Shown: positions 8,751 through 17,380 of the stretch, one piece after another | How the letters are laid out: every line of letters begins with the position of its first letter | How positions within the stretch are numbered: the stretch's first letter is position 1 | Assembly: GCF_003597675.1 (NCBI RefSeq) | Contig: NZ_CP030829.1 | Span: forward strand, 310,001 to 374,000 | DNA: 64,000 nucleotides | From: Neorhizobium sp. NCHU2750 | GTDB lineage: Bacteria > Pseudomonadota > Alphaproteobacteria > Rhizobiales > Rhizobiaceae | Direction: 5' to 3' | Translations under genes and position numbers: made by a program | Notes under the pieces: generated by a model | What the model was told of the DNA's origin: nothing | The model's database searches: none | The model's input: only the letters and a program-made list of their open reading frames with translations

Positions 8751-8797
8751 GGTAAAAAAATCGCTTGCTCAATATTTGAGCAGGGCTAATTTTTACC
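8751..8797. promoter_or_regulatory. Concentric double dyad in the pip/luxR divergent promoter
   Basis: TGCTCAATATTTGAGCA (8766-8782) is a perfect 17-bp inverted repeat. A second perfect pair of 8-bp arms, GGTAAAAA at 8751-8758 and TTTTTACC at 8790-8797, is centred on exactly the same base (8774). The element is midway between the divergent hydrolase and luxR genes and is the obvious candidate binding site for the LuxR dimer (a lux-box-like inner dyad), with an outer pair for a second dimer or for promoter symmetry. A role as an RNA hairpin in the hydrolase leader is also possible. Confidence 0.6.
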
Positions 8798-8866
8798 GCA
8801 AACCCCATTAGGCGCCAGCTATAAGAAGTGATAGGATCGGTGGTACAGGGGGGCTGGGAGCCAGTG

Positions 8867-9649
8867 ATGATTGACGAGATCGGCACGATCAGACGACAGT
8901 TCATGGACCGCACGACGCTGGACGGCCGGATCGACCAGATCTTCGACGCAATGAAAACGATCGGTTTCGAAGCCCTGATATATGACTACACGCCTGTTCC
9001 CTACGATCTGGACGGCGAAATCATGGTCCCGTCGCTTCTGAAACTGCGCAATATTTCAGAGGATATGCATGATTACTGGTTCGACCGCGGCTATTTCCGC
9101 ATCGATCCCGTGCAACAGGTCGCCCTGCGCACGTCGGCACCGTTTTTCTGGAATTACGATGCGGACGCGGACACCCTTATCCGCCGCTTCATGACGGAGG
9201 ATACCGCGCCTGTCGCGCGCTACCTCAGCGAGAGGGACATGTCGACGGGCGTCACAGTGCCCGTGCACATGCCGCGCGGTGATTATGCGACGGTGACCGG
9301 CATACGCTTCGGCGGCAACCAGGAATTCGAGCGCCATGCATTGCGCTATATCGCCGACTTCAATCTGCTCGCCCATGTCTTTCACGAGACGGCCTATTCG
9401 CTGTTTGATGCGCAGACATTCCGTTCGGGAACGGCTAGGCTGACCGAGCGCGAGCGCGAATGCCTGCGCTATTCCGCCGAGGGGCTTTCCGCCAAGGAGA
9501 TCTCGCGCATCATCGACCGATCGGTACCGACCGTCGTCATGCACCTCAATGCAGCGGCCAAGAAACTCGGCGCCAAGAACCGGACGCAGGCCGTGGTGCG
9601 CGCCACCCATTACCGGCTTCTCGACGACCGCCCATCCTATAACTTGTGA
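8867..9649 (+). CDS. LuxR-family solo regulator of the plant-responsive (OryR/NesR/PipR) type
   Basis: The 260-residue product has an autoinducer-binding domain (about 20-175) and a C-terminal LuxR HTH (about 192-250; [23 protein letters not shown]). Aligned on Asp80-Pro81 (TraR Asp70-Pro71), the ligand pocket shows Met67 where TraR has Trp57, Trp71 where TraR has Tyr61, and the conserved Trp95 (Trp85). These two substitutions mark LuxR solos that answer plant compounds instead of acyl-homoserine lactones. No luxI gene is in the window. The ATG after GGGAG was preferred over an upstream GTG. It is flanked by two pip-like genes and a peptide importer, as in the PipR-type loci. It probably controls both hydrolases and the importer. 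Confidence 0.9.
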   Translation: MIDEIGTIRRQFMDRTTLDGRIDQIFDAMKTIGFEALIYDYTPVPYDLDGEIMVPSLLKLRNISEDMHDYWFDRGYFRIDPVQQVALRTSAPFFWNYDADADTLIRRFMTEDTAPVARYLSERDMSTGVTVPVHMPRGDYATVTGIRFGGNQEFERHALRYIADFNLLAHVFHETAYSLFDAQTFRSGTARLTERERECLRYSAEGLSAKEISRIIDRSVPTVVMHLNAAAKKLGAKNRTQAVVRATHYRLLDDRPSYNL

Positions 9650-9687
9650 TAGCTGCCGCGCGTCCCGCGGCCACGTTATGCTTTTCC

Positions 9688-10617
9688 ATGGATCGTCACG
9701 ACATGGAGATGAACGTGCCCGCAATTGCGTCGAAAGAAGCCTTTCTGCCGTTTCGCGAATACCAGACATGGTATCGGATCACAGGTTCTCTCGACACCGG
9801 CAAGCTGCCTCTCGTCGTCGCTCATGGCGGGCCGGGCTGCACCCATGACTATGTCGACAGCTTCAAGGGTATAACAGAGATCGACGGCCGTGCCGTGATC
9901 CATTACGACCAGCTCGGAAATGGCAATTCCACCCGCCTGCCCGAAAAAGGGCCGGATTTCTGGACCCCCGCGCTGTTCCTCGAAGAACTGGATGCGCTTC
10001 TCAACCATCTCGGCATCCAGGAACGCTACGCGTTTCTCGGCCAATCCTGGGGTGGTATGCTCGGCGCTGAGCACGCGGTACGCCAGCCGCAGGGCCTGAA
10101 GGCGCTGGTCATCGCCAACTCACCGGCCAACATGCATACCTGGGTCTCGGAGGCAAACCGCCTGCGCGAGGAGCTTCCTCAGGATGTGCAGGACACACTG
10201 CTGAAACACGAGCAGGCGGGCACCATCACCGATCCCGATTACATTGCCGCATCGCGCGTGTTCTATGATCGCCATGTCTGCCGGGTTTCGCCCTGGCCGC
10301 CGGAGGTCGCCCGTACCTTTGCGATCATGGACGAGGACAACACCGTCTATCGCAACATGAACGGCCCGACCGAATTCCATGTCATCGGCACGATGAAGGA
10401 CTGGACGATCGAAGAGCGCCTGCATCTCATCCAAGCACCGACCCTTAAAATCTCGGGCAAGTACGACGAAGCGACACCGCTCGTCGTCAAACCCTATGTC
10501 GACCATGTGAAGAACTGCGAGTGGGTGCTCTTCGAAAATTCGAGCCACATGCCGCATGTTGAAGAAAAGGCGCTCTGCCTGAAGACCGTCTCGGAATTTC
10601 TTTCGCGCTTCGACTGA
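9688..10617 (+). CDS. Proline iminopeptidase-like alpha/beta hydrolase (S33), copy 2
   Basis: This second S33-type hydrolase (about 309 residues) has HGGPG at 46-50, the nucleophile motif GQSWGG with Ser120, the acid in SGKYDEATP and the base in ENSSHMPH. It follows the luxR gene by 38 nt on the same strand and is probably cotranscribed with it. It is clearly related to, but well diverged from, the hydrolase on the other side of luxR, so it is not a recent duplication. The start is uncertain: ATGs at 9688, 9703 and 9709 are all possible and none has an ideal ribosome-binding site; the family core starts near [13 protein letters not shown]. Confidence 0.85.
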   Translation: MDRHDMEMNVPAIASKEAFLPFREYQTWYRITGSLDTGKLPLVVAHGGPGCTHDYVDSFKGITEIDGRAVIHYDQLGNGNSTRLPEKGPDFWTPALFLEELDALLNHLGIQERYAFLGQSWGGMLGAEHAVRQPQGLKALVIANSPANMHTWVSEANRLREELPQDVQDTLLKHEQAGTITDPDYIAASRVFYDRHVCRVSPWPPEVARTFAIMDEDNTVYRNMNGPTEFHVIGTMKDWTIEERLHLIQAPTLKISGKYDEATPLVVKPYVDHVKNCEWVLFENSSHMPHVEEKALCLKTVSEFLSRFD

Positions 10618-10665
10618 TTAGGCCGCGTTCGGTCTGAATCAGTGGCTGCATATCCTGCGTCCAAC

Positions 10666-10694
10666 CTCTCGTCGCCACGGCTTGGCGACGAGAG
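10666..10694. terminator. Bidirectional hairpin between convergent genes
   Basis: Perfect 12-nt arms CTCTCGTCGCCA (10666-10677) and TGGCGACGAGAG (10683-10694) flank a 5-nt loop, between the hydrolase copy 2 and the cytochrome gene that converge here. No U-tract is seen on either strand. Confidence 0.55.
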
Positions 10695-10715
10695 TATCCA
10701 TCGAAGACGTATCCG

Positions 10716-12191
10716 TCAGGCGGTAGCCAGCGTTCGGCGATTACGTCGCGAGACAAGCAGGGCCGCAATCAATACGATGATCACCACTCCAATAATCGCC
10801 GGTATCACCACAAGCCATGCACCGAGCCTGGCGAGCAGCGGTGTCGAGCCACCGGCGCGCAGTTCGGCAACCTGTTCCGGAGTGACCTTCATCGCCGGAT
10901 TGCCGAAGTTCTGGGCGACGAAATTGGCGACGGCGGCAACCTGACGGTCGCTCATGTCGCGCTCGAAGGGCGGCATGAGCGTCGGGCCGCTCGTGCCCGT
11001 GCGGTGTACGCCTTCGAGGATCGTCATGACCAGATTGTTCGGACGTGCGGAGCCGGTTGCCGTGCTGTGATAGAGCGACGGATAATAGCCATCGCTGCTG
11101 CCGGAGCCGTTCGGCTGATGGCAGCTCGCACAGGCCGAATCGTAAAGCACGGCACCATCGTTGAGCCCAAGGAAGTTGCCTCGCGTGGCATCCTTGTAGA
11201 TCTCGGAATTGGCAGCGCGCCCGGCATCGGCAGCCTGCAACACCTTGCGGGACTGGTCGCTGTCGAAATCGTAATGATCCTTCACCGGCGTGCCGAAGCC
11301 AGCTGGCGAACCTGCTTCCGCCTTGTCCTTCACGGCCGGAACCGTACGAAGATAGGCCGTGATCGCAGCGATATCGTCGTCGCTCAGCTTCGAGAGACTA
11401 AGCTCTACGGCTTCCGCCATAGGGCCTGCAGCAACGCCCTTGCCGGGAACATGGCCCTGCTTCAGGTATTGGGCTATTTCTGCATCCGTCCAGTCGCCAA
11501 TACCGGAGACCTTGTCCGAGGTGATGTTCGGCGCCTCCCATGCCCCGACAAAGCCACCACTCAGATTGGCGCCACGGTCCATGGCCATGGTCACGTCGCG
11601 CGGCGTGTGGCAGGTGGCGCAGTGGGCGAGACCTTCGGAGAGGTAACGGCCGCGTGCGACCTGCGCGCTCTCGCCGGGCTTCGGCGCAAACCGTGCGGAA
11701 CTGAGATTGAGGAGATTCCAGCCGGCCATCAGGAAACGCTGGTTGAACGGAAACGCGAGCTCGGTCTTGTGGGCCGGAGCGTTGTCAACCGGGGTGACCC
11801 CTTTCTGGAAATAGGCGTAAAGCGCCTTGATGTCGTCATCGGTCATCAAGGAGTAGGAATCGTATGGCATCGCCGGATAGAGATTGCCGGACGGTGCCAC
11901 GCCCTCGCGGACGGCACGGGCGAACTGTTCTTCAGTCCAGTTGCCGATACCGTTCTGTTTCGATGGCGTGATGTTCGTCGACCAGATCGTTCCCATCGGC
12001 GACGCAATCGGATAACCACCGGCAAAGGGCTTGCCGCCTTTCGGGGCTGTATGGCAGGCGGCACAATCGCCTGCCGTCGCCAGATACTGGCCGCGTTTCA
12101 CCAGATCACTGTCATTGTCCTGGGCCATGGCGGCTCCACCGATGGCAGAGGCTGACAGGGCAATCGCGGCAATTGTCGCAAGACGCATCAT
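10716..12191 (-). CDS. Triheme cytochrome c subunit of a membrane-bound FAD dehydrogenase
   Basis: The 491-residue product has a signal peptide (to about residue 23, AMA-QD), three c-type heme sites (CAACH 43-47, CATCH 191-195, CASCH 354-358) and a C-terminal membrane anchor at about 459-481 followed by Arg-rich residues. This is the architecture of the electron-accepting subunit of gluconate, sorbitol, glucose or alcohol dehydrogenases of acetic-acid-bacteria and Burkholderia type. It passes electrons from the flavoprotein to ubiquinone in the periplasmic leaflet. AAGGGAG precedes the ATG. The flavoprotein gene ends 2 nt upstream, and the small-subunit gene is further upstream in the same operon. 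Confidence 0.93.
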   Translation of the reverse strand: MMRLATIAAIALSASAIGGAAMAQDNDSDLVKRGQYLATAGDCAACHTAPKGGKPFAGGYPIASPMGTIWSTNITPSKQNGIGNWTEEQFARAVREGVAPSGNLYPAMPYDSYSLMTDDDIKALYAYFQKGVTPVDNAPAHKTELAFPFNQRFLMAGWNLLNLSSARFAPKPGESAQVARGRYLSEGLAHCATCHTPRDVTMAMDRGANLSGGFVGAWEAPNITSDKVSGIGDWTDAEIAQYLKQGHVPGKGVAAGPMAEAVELSLSKLSDDDIAAITAYLRTVPAVKDKAEAGSPAGFGTPVKDHYDFDSDQSRKVLQAADAGRAANSEIYKDATRGNFLGLNDGAVLYDSACASCHQPNGSGSSDGYYPSLYHSTATGSARPNNLVMTILEGVHRTGTSGPTLMPPFERDMSDRQVAAVANFVAQNFGNPAMKVTPEQVAELRAGGSTPLLARLGAWLVVIPAIIGVVIIVLIAALLVSRRNRRTLATA

Positions 12192-12193
12192 GT

Positions 12194-13804
12194 TCAGATC
12201 TCCCTTGCGATAATGCCGGCGGACCGCAGCGATAGCGCGCATCCGGTCATGGTCGGGTTGTTGGCTGCCGAAGCGGGCATGACGCCGGACGTCGCGAGGA
12301 AAAGGTTCTCGTGATCGTGGGTGCGGCATTCGCCGTTCACGACCGAATCCTTCGGATCTTCGCCCATGATGACCGTGCCCATCGGGTGGTCGCGGTTTTC
12401 CCAGACTGTCGTGTTCTTGCTGAACACGGTGGCGCCGAGCAGAGACTGGAACTTGTCGAAGTCCTGCTTCACCACTTCGCCGGCACGGCGGACATAGTCA
12501 TCGACATCGTAATGAATGGAATTCAGCGGCAGGCCGAACTTGTCCTTGTTGGTCGACGATAGTGTCACCCGGTTGGTCGGATGCGGCAGCGATTCGATAT
12601 TCGACGAGACCGGCGTGAAGCGGGCGGCCATGTGGCGGAGCTGCTTGTCGAGCTCCGGTCCGATGACGCCCTGGCTCATCAGATATTCGGTGATCGGCAC
12701 GTTGCCGACGAAATTGCCGATCTCGTAACGAATGCAGCCATGCTCGGAGCGCCACGGCCCATCGCGCCAATTCAGGATATCGCCCTGCTGGACCGGTCCG
12801 CGTCCCGACCACATCGGCTCGTCCGAGAGGAAGGAGGCGCCGAAAGCATTATGGTCCATCAGGTTGCGGCCAACCATGTCGGAGGAATTCGCCACATCGG
12901 ACAGCAGGAGCAGACGCGGCGTCTCGATCGCATGCGCTGCGACGATGACATATCGCGAGGTGAGCGCGTGACTGTTGCCCTGGCTGTCGTGATAGTGAAC
13001 CGCAGCGATCTTCTTGCCGTCGGGAGACTTTTCCAGCTTGTAGACGGCCGCATTCTCAATCAGCTTGGCGCCGGCCTGCTCTGCAAACGTCACGTTCCGG
13101 TCGCCGGAATATTGTGCACCAATCGGACAGATCGGCGAACAGTTATTGTTGCCGACGCAGGCGGGACGTCCGCCATAGGGGTCGGTTGCGCGGCCGTTTG
13201 GCTGGTAGGTGTAATTATAGCCGCCGGGCGCGACCTTTTCGGCGAAGCGCTTGGAAAAATAGGACAGTTCCTGCGGACGAATGGGGAAAGGTTGCTTGCG
13301 CGGCGGATAAGGCTGGCCGCCCTTGCCGGAATAGTCCGCATGATCGTCGCCCGAAACACCCATCCGCGTCTCGGCTTCATAGTAGAAGGGCTCGAGATCG
13401 TCGTAACCGATCGGCCAGTCGCGACCTACGCCATAGGTGGATTTCAGCTTGAAATCGTTCGGCAGGTTGCGCCAGCAGGCGCCACCCCAGTGCCAAGTGG
13501 TGCCGCCGACGAGCTTCAGCATGCCGGCGACATAGGAAACCGGTCCGGTATTCTCGACATAGCCCGGCACGAAGGAAGTCGGCGCCCAGGGCTCGTTCGG
13601 ATAGGGCTGGTTGCGGTTGCCACCGTTCGACGAAACGTTGCCGCTGGAGCGGAAACTGTCGACGATCTTCCAGCGCGGGACGCGCGGACCGGCTTCCAGG
13701 ATGATTACGGATTTTCCGGCTTCTGCGAGCTTCTGGGCGGCAAGACCGCCCATGGCTCCAGAGCCGACGACGATGACGTCGGCGTCAAATTCTGTGTTGG
13801 CCAT
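12194..13804 (-). CDS. GMC-family FAD dehydrogenase catalytic subunit
   Basis: This 536-residue GMC oxidoreductase has an N-terminal FAD-binding motif (VIVVGSGAMGG, then VIILEAG), a GGTTWHWGGACWR segment and a C-terminal GMC end (ATSGVMPASAANNPTMT). Cys216, Cys222 and Cys226 in CVGNNNCSPIC match the three-cysteine motif that holds a 3Fe-4S cluster in FAD-dependent glucose dehydrogenases of this class. It has no signal of its own and is presumably exported by hitchhiking with the Tat-targeted small subunit. It lies between the small-subunit and cytochrome genes. The substrate is a sugar, polyol or sugar acid; the sequence does not decide which. Confidence 0.92.
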   Translation of the reverse strand: MANTEFDADVIVVGSGAMGGLAAQKLAEAGKSVIILEAGPRVPRWKIVDSFRSSGNVSSNGGNRNQPYPNEPWAPTSFVPGYVENTGPVSYVAGMLKLVGGTTWHWGGACWRNLPNDFKLKSTYGVGRDWPIGYDDLEPFYYEAETRMGVSGDDHADYSGKGGQPYPPRKQPFPIRPQELSYFSKRFAEKVAPGGYNYTYQPNGRATDPYGGRPACVGNNNCSPICPIGAQYSGDRNVTFAEQAGAKLIENAAVYKLEKSPDGKKIAAVHYHDSQGNSHALTSRYVIVAAHAIETPRLLLLSDVANSSDMVGRNLMDHNAFGASFLSDEPMWSGRGPVQQGDILNWRDGPWRSEHGCIRYEIGNFVGNVPITEYLMSQGVIGPELDKQLRHMAARFTPVSSNIESLPHPTNRVTLSSTNKDKFGLPLNSIHYDVDDYVRRAGEVVKQDFDKFQSLLGATVFSKNTTVWENRDHPMGTVIMGEDPKDSVVNGECRTHDHENLFLATSGVMPASAANNPTMTGCALSLRSAGIIAREI

Positions 13805-13834
13805 TGGATTACCTGATGGGGAGGATGGGGAAAA

Positions 13835-14407
13835 TCAGTCGGTCGCGAGCGTTGCCGGGGGCGTTGCCCAGTAACCGGGGCCGCCGCGCGCATAGGTGGG
13901 CAAGACGGTAACGTCGATGGTCGGGCGCCACATCAGGGCGCCGGTATAGGTGATGAAGTCCGGGCCGGGCTCGCCGCGGTCGAGCACTTCGCCGACGCGC
14001 CCAAGATACCAGGCGGAAACAAGCGAGACGGCGGTTGCCTTGAGTGCGGCATCCGTCATTACGGGAGATTGTTCGAGTGCGGCAAAGTCGGACAACCCGC
14101 TGGACTTGATTGCATCGACGAGCGCCTTGTAGCCGGCTTCGAAATGCTCCTCCCGACGGGTCAAGGCGGACCACGCCATATCCGCCAGCGTATCCTCGAT
14201 TTCCGGATGCCCGGTGAGAAGGCGCGAAACCTGCATGAAATCGGCAGGTGCCTTGGCCGTCGGCACAACCTGCGCAAGCGCACCCGATGCCGACATGCTG
14301 CCAGTCAACAACCATGCGGCCGGCACGGAAAAGGAAAGAGTCTTCAACAAGCTGCGTCTGCTGACGGCAGCGCCCGGAGAGGCTTCGACTTTGGGACAGT
14401 GGGCCAT
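13835..14407 (-). CDS. Small subunit of the FAD sugar/sorbitol dehydrogenase (Tat-exported)
   Basis: The 190-residue product starts with a twin-arginine signal (SRRSLLKT at 16-23, then a hydrophobic stretch ending near SGALA). It resembles the FAD-SLDH small subunits that act as export escort for the GMC subunit. The MAHCPK start was chosen because upstream in-frame sequence crosses the operator and shows no family similarity. The ribosome-binding site is weak. It is the first gene of the dehydrogenase operon, 118 bp or less from a perfect LacI-type operator, so the whole operon is probably repressed by the divergent LacI protein. Confidence 0.85.
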   Translation of the reverse strand: MAHCPKVEASPGAAVSRRSLLKTLSFSVPAAWLLTGSMSASGALAQVVPTAKAPADFMQVSRLLTGHPEIEDTLADMAWSALTRREEHFEAGYKALVDAIKSSGLSDFAALEQSPVMTDAALKATAVSLVSAWYLGRVGEVLDRGEPGPDFITYTGALMWRPTIDVTVLPTYARGGPGYWATPPATLATD

Positions 14408-14505
14408 TTTAAGATCCAGGTAATTTCCCAGGGTTGGGAACGAGTTGGCGGGGCCGTATCGCCGTTCGAAAGCTGTGCATGCTTGCCAAGGCGAAAATCG
14501 GAGAA

Positions 14506-14525
14506 TAATGAGAGCGCTCTCATTA
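14506..14525. promoter_or_regulatory. Perfect 20-bp LacI-type operator
   Basis: TAATGAGAGCGCTCTCATTA is a perfect palindrome with the central CG step and AGCGCT core typical of LacI-family operators. It sits between the dehydrogenase operon and the divergent lacI-type gene and should control both. Confidence 0.8.
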
Positions 14526-14636
14526 CTCGATATAGAGACGTTTCGCCGCAGCGTCAATTAGTGTCGTCGCATGATCGGCCACATTGCCCGAACCGACGAT
14601 TTTCCCTAAGAAAGATAAGGGGATATGGAGGTATCG

Positions 14637-15647
14637 ATGAAAAAGGGCTCGGTCACCCTTGAGGATGTCGCCCGCGCGGCCGGCCTTTCGCGCGCGCAAG
14701 TCTCGCGTGCGCTCCGAGGCGATCCCGGTGTCACTCCGGCAACACGGGAAATGGCCGAGACGGCTGCCCGTCGACTTGGCTATCGGCCTAATTTGGCCGC
14801 CCGGACGCTGGCATCGGCACAGTCAAGAAGTGTCGGCATCGTCATCGGTGAGCCGCTCAATCCGTTTCATATGCTTCTTGCCCAGGCACTCGATGAGCGG
14901 CTGGCGGCAAACGGTTTCGATTCGATCGTGTCGCTGCGGGCGATCAATGACCAAGCGGTGCTGCGTGAAAGCGACAGGCTTCTTTCCATGCGAGCTCAGG
15001 GAGTGTTCCTGATCTCGACGCCGGAAAGCGATGAGGCGATAGCGGCGCTGGCCAATGCGCTTCCGAGCGTCTTCATGGGCCGGCAGTTGCAGGATCTCAA
15101 CGTCTCATCCGTCAGCGCCGATGACGAGGATGCGAGCGCTCGCGCCATCGAGCACCTGATAGATTTGGGCCATCGCCGCATCGCCCATATCGAAGGCGGC
15201 AGCAAGCCGGGTGCGATCGAACGAAAGCGCGGCTATCAGCGTGCCATGGCACAAGCAGATCTGCCAATCATCGAGGTTTCGGGCGAGCATGACATCGATT
15301 CAGGCCGCCGTGGCGTCGCCGCGCTGCTGGACAACGGCGATCTGCCGACTGCCATCTTTGCCGATAACGACCTCACCGCGATCGGAGCAATCAACGAACT
15401 GAGACGTCGAGGAACAAGCGTCCCGCAGGACATCTCGGTTATCGGCTTCGACGATATCCCAGCCTCGGGCACAGAAACCATATCCCTGACCACGGTTCGG
15501 CAGGATGCGGGATCTCATGCGGCCGCAGCCGTCGAACTGATGGATGGTCTGCTCGCCGAGCCGGACGGCGCCAGGGAGTTTCGCGTCGTCGAATCGCCGC
15601 TGATCATTCGCCGATCTACCGCGTCCCCCGCAAGCAGAAATCGGTGA
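14637..15647 (+). CDS. LacI-family transcriptional regulator
   Basis: This is a 336-residue regulator with an N-terminal LacI HTH and hinge (VTLEDVARAAGLSRAQVSRAL, then the hinge helix around NLAARTLASAQ) and a periplasmic-binding-like sugar domain to the end. The ATG at 14637 was preferred over one at 14625 because GGAGGT lies between them at ideal spacing for the downstream codon. It is divergent from the FAD dehydrogenase operon and the perfect palindrome lies between, so local repression relieved by a sugar or polyol is the likely mode. The effector may be the dehydrogenase substrate or product. Confidence 0.9.
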   Translation: MKKGSVTLEDVARAAGLSRAQVSRALRGDPGVTPATREMAETAARRLGYRPNLAARTLASAQSRSVGIVIGEPLNPFHMLLAQALDERLAANGFDSIVSLRAINDQAVLRESDRLLSMRAQGVFLISTPESDEAIAALANALPSVFMGRQLQDLNVSSVSADDEDASARAIEHLIDLGHRRIAHIEGGSKPGAIERKRGYQRAMAQADLPIIEVSGEHDIDSGRRGVAALLDNGDLPTAIFADNDLTAIGAINELRRRGTSVPQDISVIGFDDIPASGTETISLTTVRQDAGSHAAAAVELMDGLLAEPDGAREFRVVESPLIIRRSTASPASRNR

Positions 15648-15659
15648 GTCCGTTCCCGA

Positions 15660-16415
15660 TCAGTAAAATGTGGCGATCCGGTTGCCGTCCATTTCGCGTA
15701 CCTTGAAAGCCGTCTCATATGTCTCGGCCAACACGTCTTCCCGGATGATTTCCTCCGGGCTCCCCTGCCTGAACAGCCTGCCATCCCGCATCACCACGAT
15801 ATGGTCGGAATAGCAGGAGGCGAAGTTGATGTCGTGCAGGACCACCACCACGGTTTTGCCCAGGTCCCTGGCAGCGCTGCGCAGGAGTTTCATCATCGCC
15901 ACCGAATGACGAATGTCGAGATTGTTGAGCGGCTCGTCGAACAGCATGTAGTCGGTGTCCTGAGACAGTACCATGGCAACGAAAGCACGCTGGCGCTGGC
16001 CTCCGGAGAGTTCATCAAGAAACCGGTGCTTAAGATCATCGAGCCCGAGATAGTCGAGCGACCGCTCGATATGACCTCGGTCTTCAAGGGTAAGACGCCC
16101 TTTGGTATAGGGGTAGCGGCCAAAGGATACGAGATCGAGAACGCTCAGCCGCGCTGCAAGATGATTGTCCTGCCGGAGGATAGACAGGCGCGTTGCCAGT
16201 AGATCACCGGGCGTATGTGTGACATCTAGCCCGTCGATCATGATCGTACCCTGATCGATCGGCACGAGCCTTGCGATCATCGACATCAGCGTCGATTTGC
16301 CGGCGCCGTTTGGCCCGATGATGGATGTGAGGCCCCCCTTCGGCAGGGAGAGGCTGACATTATTGACGACGATCGCCTGGCCATAGGATTTGCTGACACC
16401 GGTAACATCGATCAT
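15660..16415 (-). CDS. Iron-siderophore ABC transporter ATPase
   Basis: This 251-residue ATPase of the FecE/FatE/YclP type has Walker A GPNGAGKS, signature LSGGQRQR and Walker B YMLFDEPLNNLDI, followed by a typical H-loop (VVVLHDINFASCYSDH). The overall pattern (RQDNHLAARLSVLDLVSFGRYPYTKGRLTLED) resembles catecholate or petrobactin/anguibactin-type importers. It overlaps the upstream permease by 4 nt. It powers uptake of a ferric siderophore from the periplasm. It converges on the lacI-type gene, with only 12 bp between them. Confidence 0.92.
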   Translation of the reverse strand: MIDVTGVSKSYGQAIVVNNVSLSLPKGGLTSIIGPNGAGKSTLMSMIARLVPIDQGTIMIDGLDVTHTPGDLLATRLSILRQDNHLAARLSVLDLVSFGRYPYTKGRLTLEDRGHIERSLDYLGLDDLKHRFLDELSGGQRQRAFVAMVLSQDTDYMLFDEPLNNLDIRHSVAMMKLLRSAARDLGKTVVVVLHDINFASCYSDHIVVMRDGRLFRQGSPEEIIREDVLAETYETAFKVREMDGNRIATFY

Positions 16416-17380
16416 CGCACGCGCCCCTTGAGCAGGAAAAGAATGAAGAACAAGCCACCGGCAAATTCGATGATGATCGAAAGCGCCGTATCGAAAGCAA
16501 AGACACGCTCCAGAACGGTTTGGCCGCCGACGAGGCAGATGATCGCCACCAGCACCGCGGCGGGCAGCGTGAAGCGATGCTTGGCTGCCGGCATGAGGAC
16601 ATAGGCAAGGTTTGCAACCAGCAGTCCGAAAAAGGTCACCGGACCGACGAGGGCAGTCGAGATCGAGACCAGAACCGAGATGGCGACGAGGATCTTCATC
16701 GTGACCGCCTTGTGGTCAAGACCGAGCGATATGGCCGTGTCCCGTCCGAGCATCACCACGTCGAATGTGTGAAACATCCGCCAGATGGCGAACGTGACAA
16801 GGGCGATCAGGATTACACACACGCCGACCAGCGTTAAATCCGTGACATTGAAACTGGCGAAGAGCCGGTCCTGCAACACGACGAAGTCATCCGGATTGAT
16901 GATCCGCTGCAGGAAACCGGAAAGACTGCGGAACAGGCCACCCAGCACAATTCCTATCAGGACGACGAGATGCACGTTGTGTCGTCCCGAACTGAACAGG
17001 AAACGGTAGAGGGCAAGCGAAAAGGCGACCATCAGGCCGACCTCCACCACGAACATCAGCCTCGGATCGAGCCCCGTCAATGTCGAAGCGCCGAACAGAA
17101 ACACGATAGCCGTCTGCAGCAGGATATAAAGCGCATCGAAACCCATCAGCGCCGGGGTCAGGATGCGGTTACCCGTAATGGTCTGGAAAAGCACCGTCGA
17201 CACCGCGATCGCATAGGCAACGATCAGCATGGAGGCAAGCCGGGTGCCGCGAAAGCTGAAGACGAAGGACCAGCTTCCCTTCGCACCAATCGTCATGAAA
17301 GATACCATGCAAGCCAATGCAAGGGCGGTGAGCAGAGCCAGGACAATCAGAGATCGCCGGCGTACGTCTTCAGGCGACAC
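16412..17380 (-). CDS. Iron-siderophore ABC transporter permease (FecCD family), second
   Basis: This 322-residue FecCD-family inner-membrane permease has 8-10 hydrophobic helices and the conserved segment near the C-terminus VGPVTFFGLLVANLAYVLMP. It starts with GTG (GTG-TCG-CCT) inside the end of the preceding permease gene, overlapping it by 11 nt, which suggests translational coupling. It pairs with that permease to form the heterodimeric channel. Confidence 0.9.
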   Translation of the reverse strand: MSPEDVRRRSLIVLALLTALALACMVSFMTIGAKGSWSFVFSFRGTRLASMLIVAYAIAVSTVLFQTITGNRILTPALMGFDALYILLQTAIVFLFGASTLTGLDPRLMFVVEVGLMVAFSLALYRFLFSSGRHNVHLVVLIGIVLGGLFRSLSGFLQRIINPDDFVVLQDRLFASFNVTDLTLVGVCVILIALVTFAIWRMFHTFDVVMLGRDTAISLGLDHKAVTMKILVAISVLVSISTALVGPVTFFGLLVANLAYVLMPAAKHRFTLPAAVLVAIICLVGGQTVLERVFAFDTALSIIIEFAGGLFFILFLLKGRVR

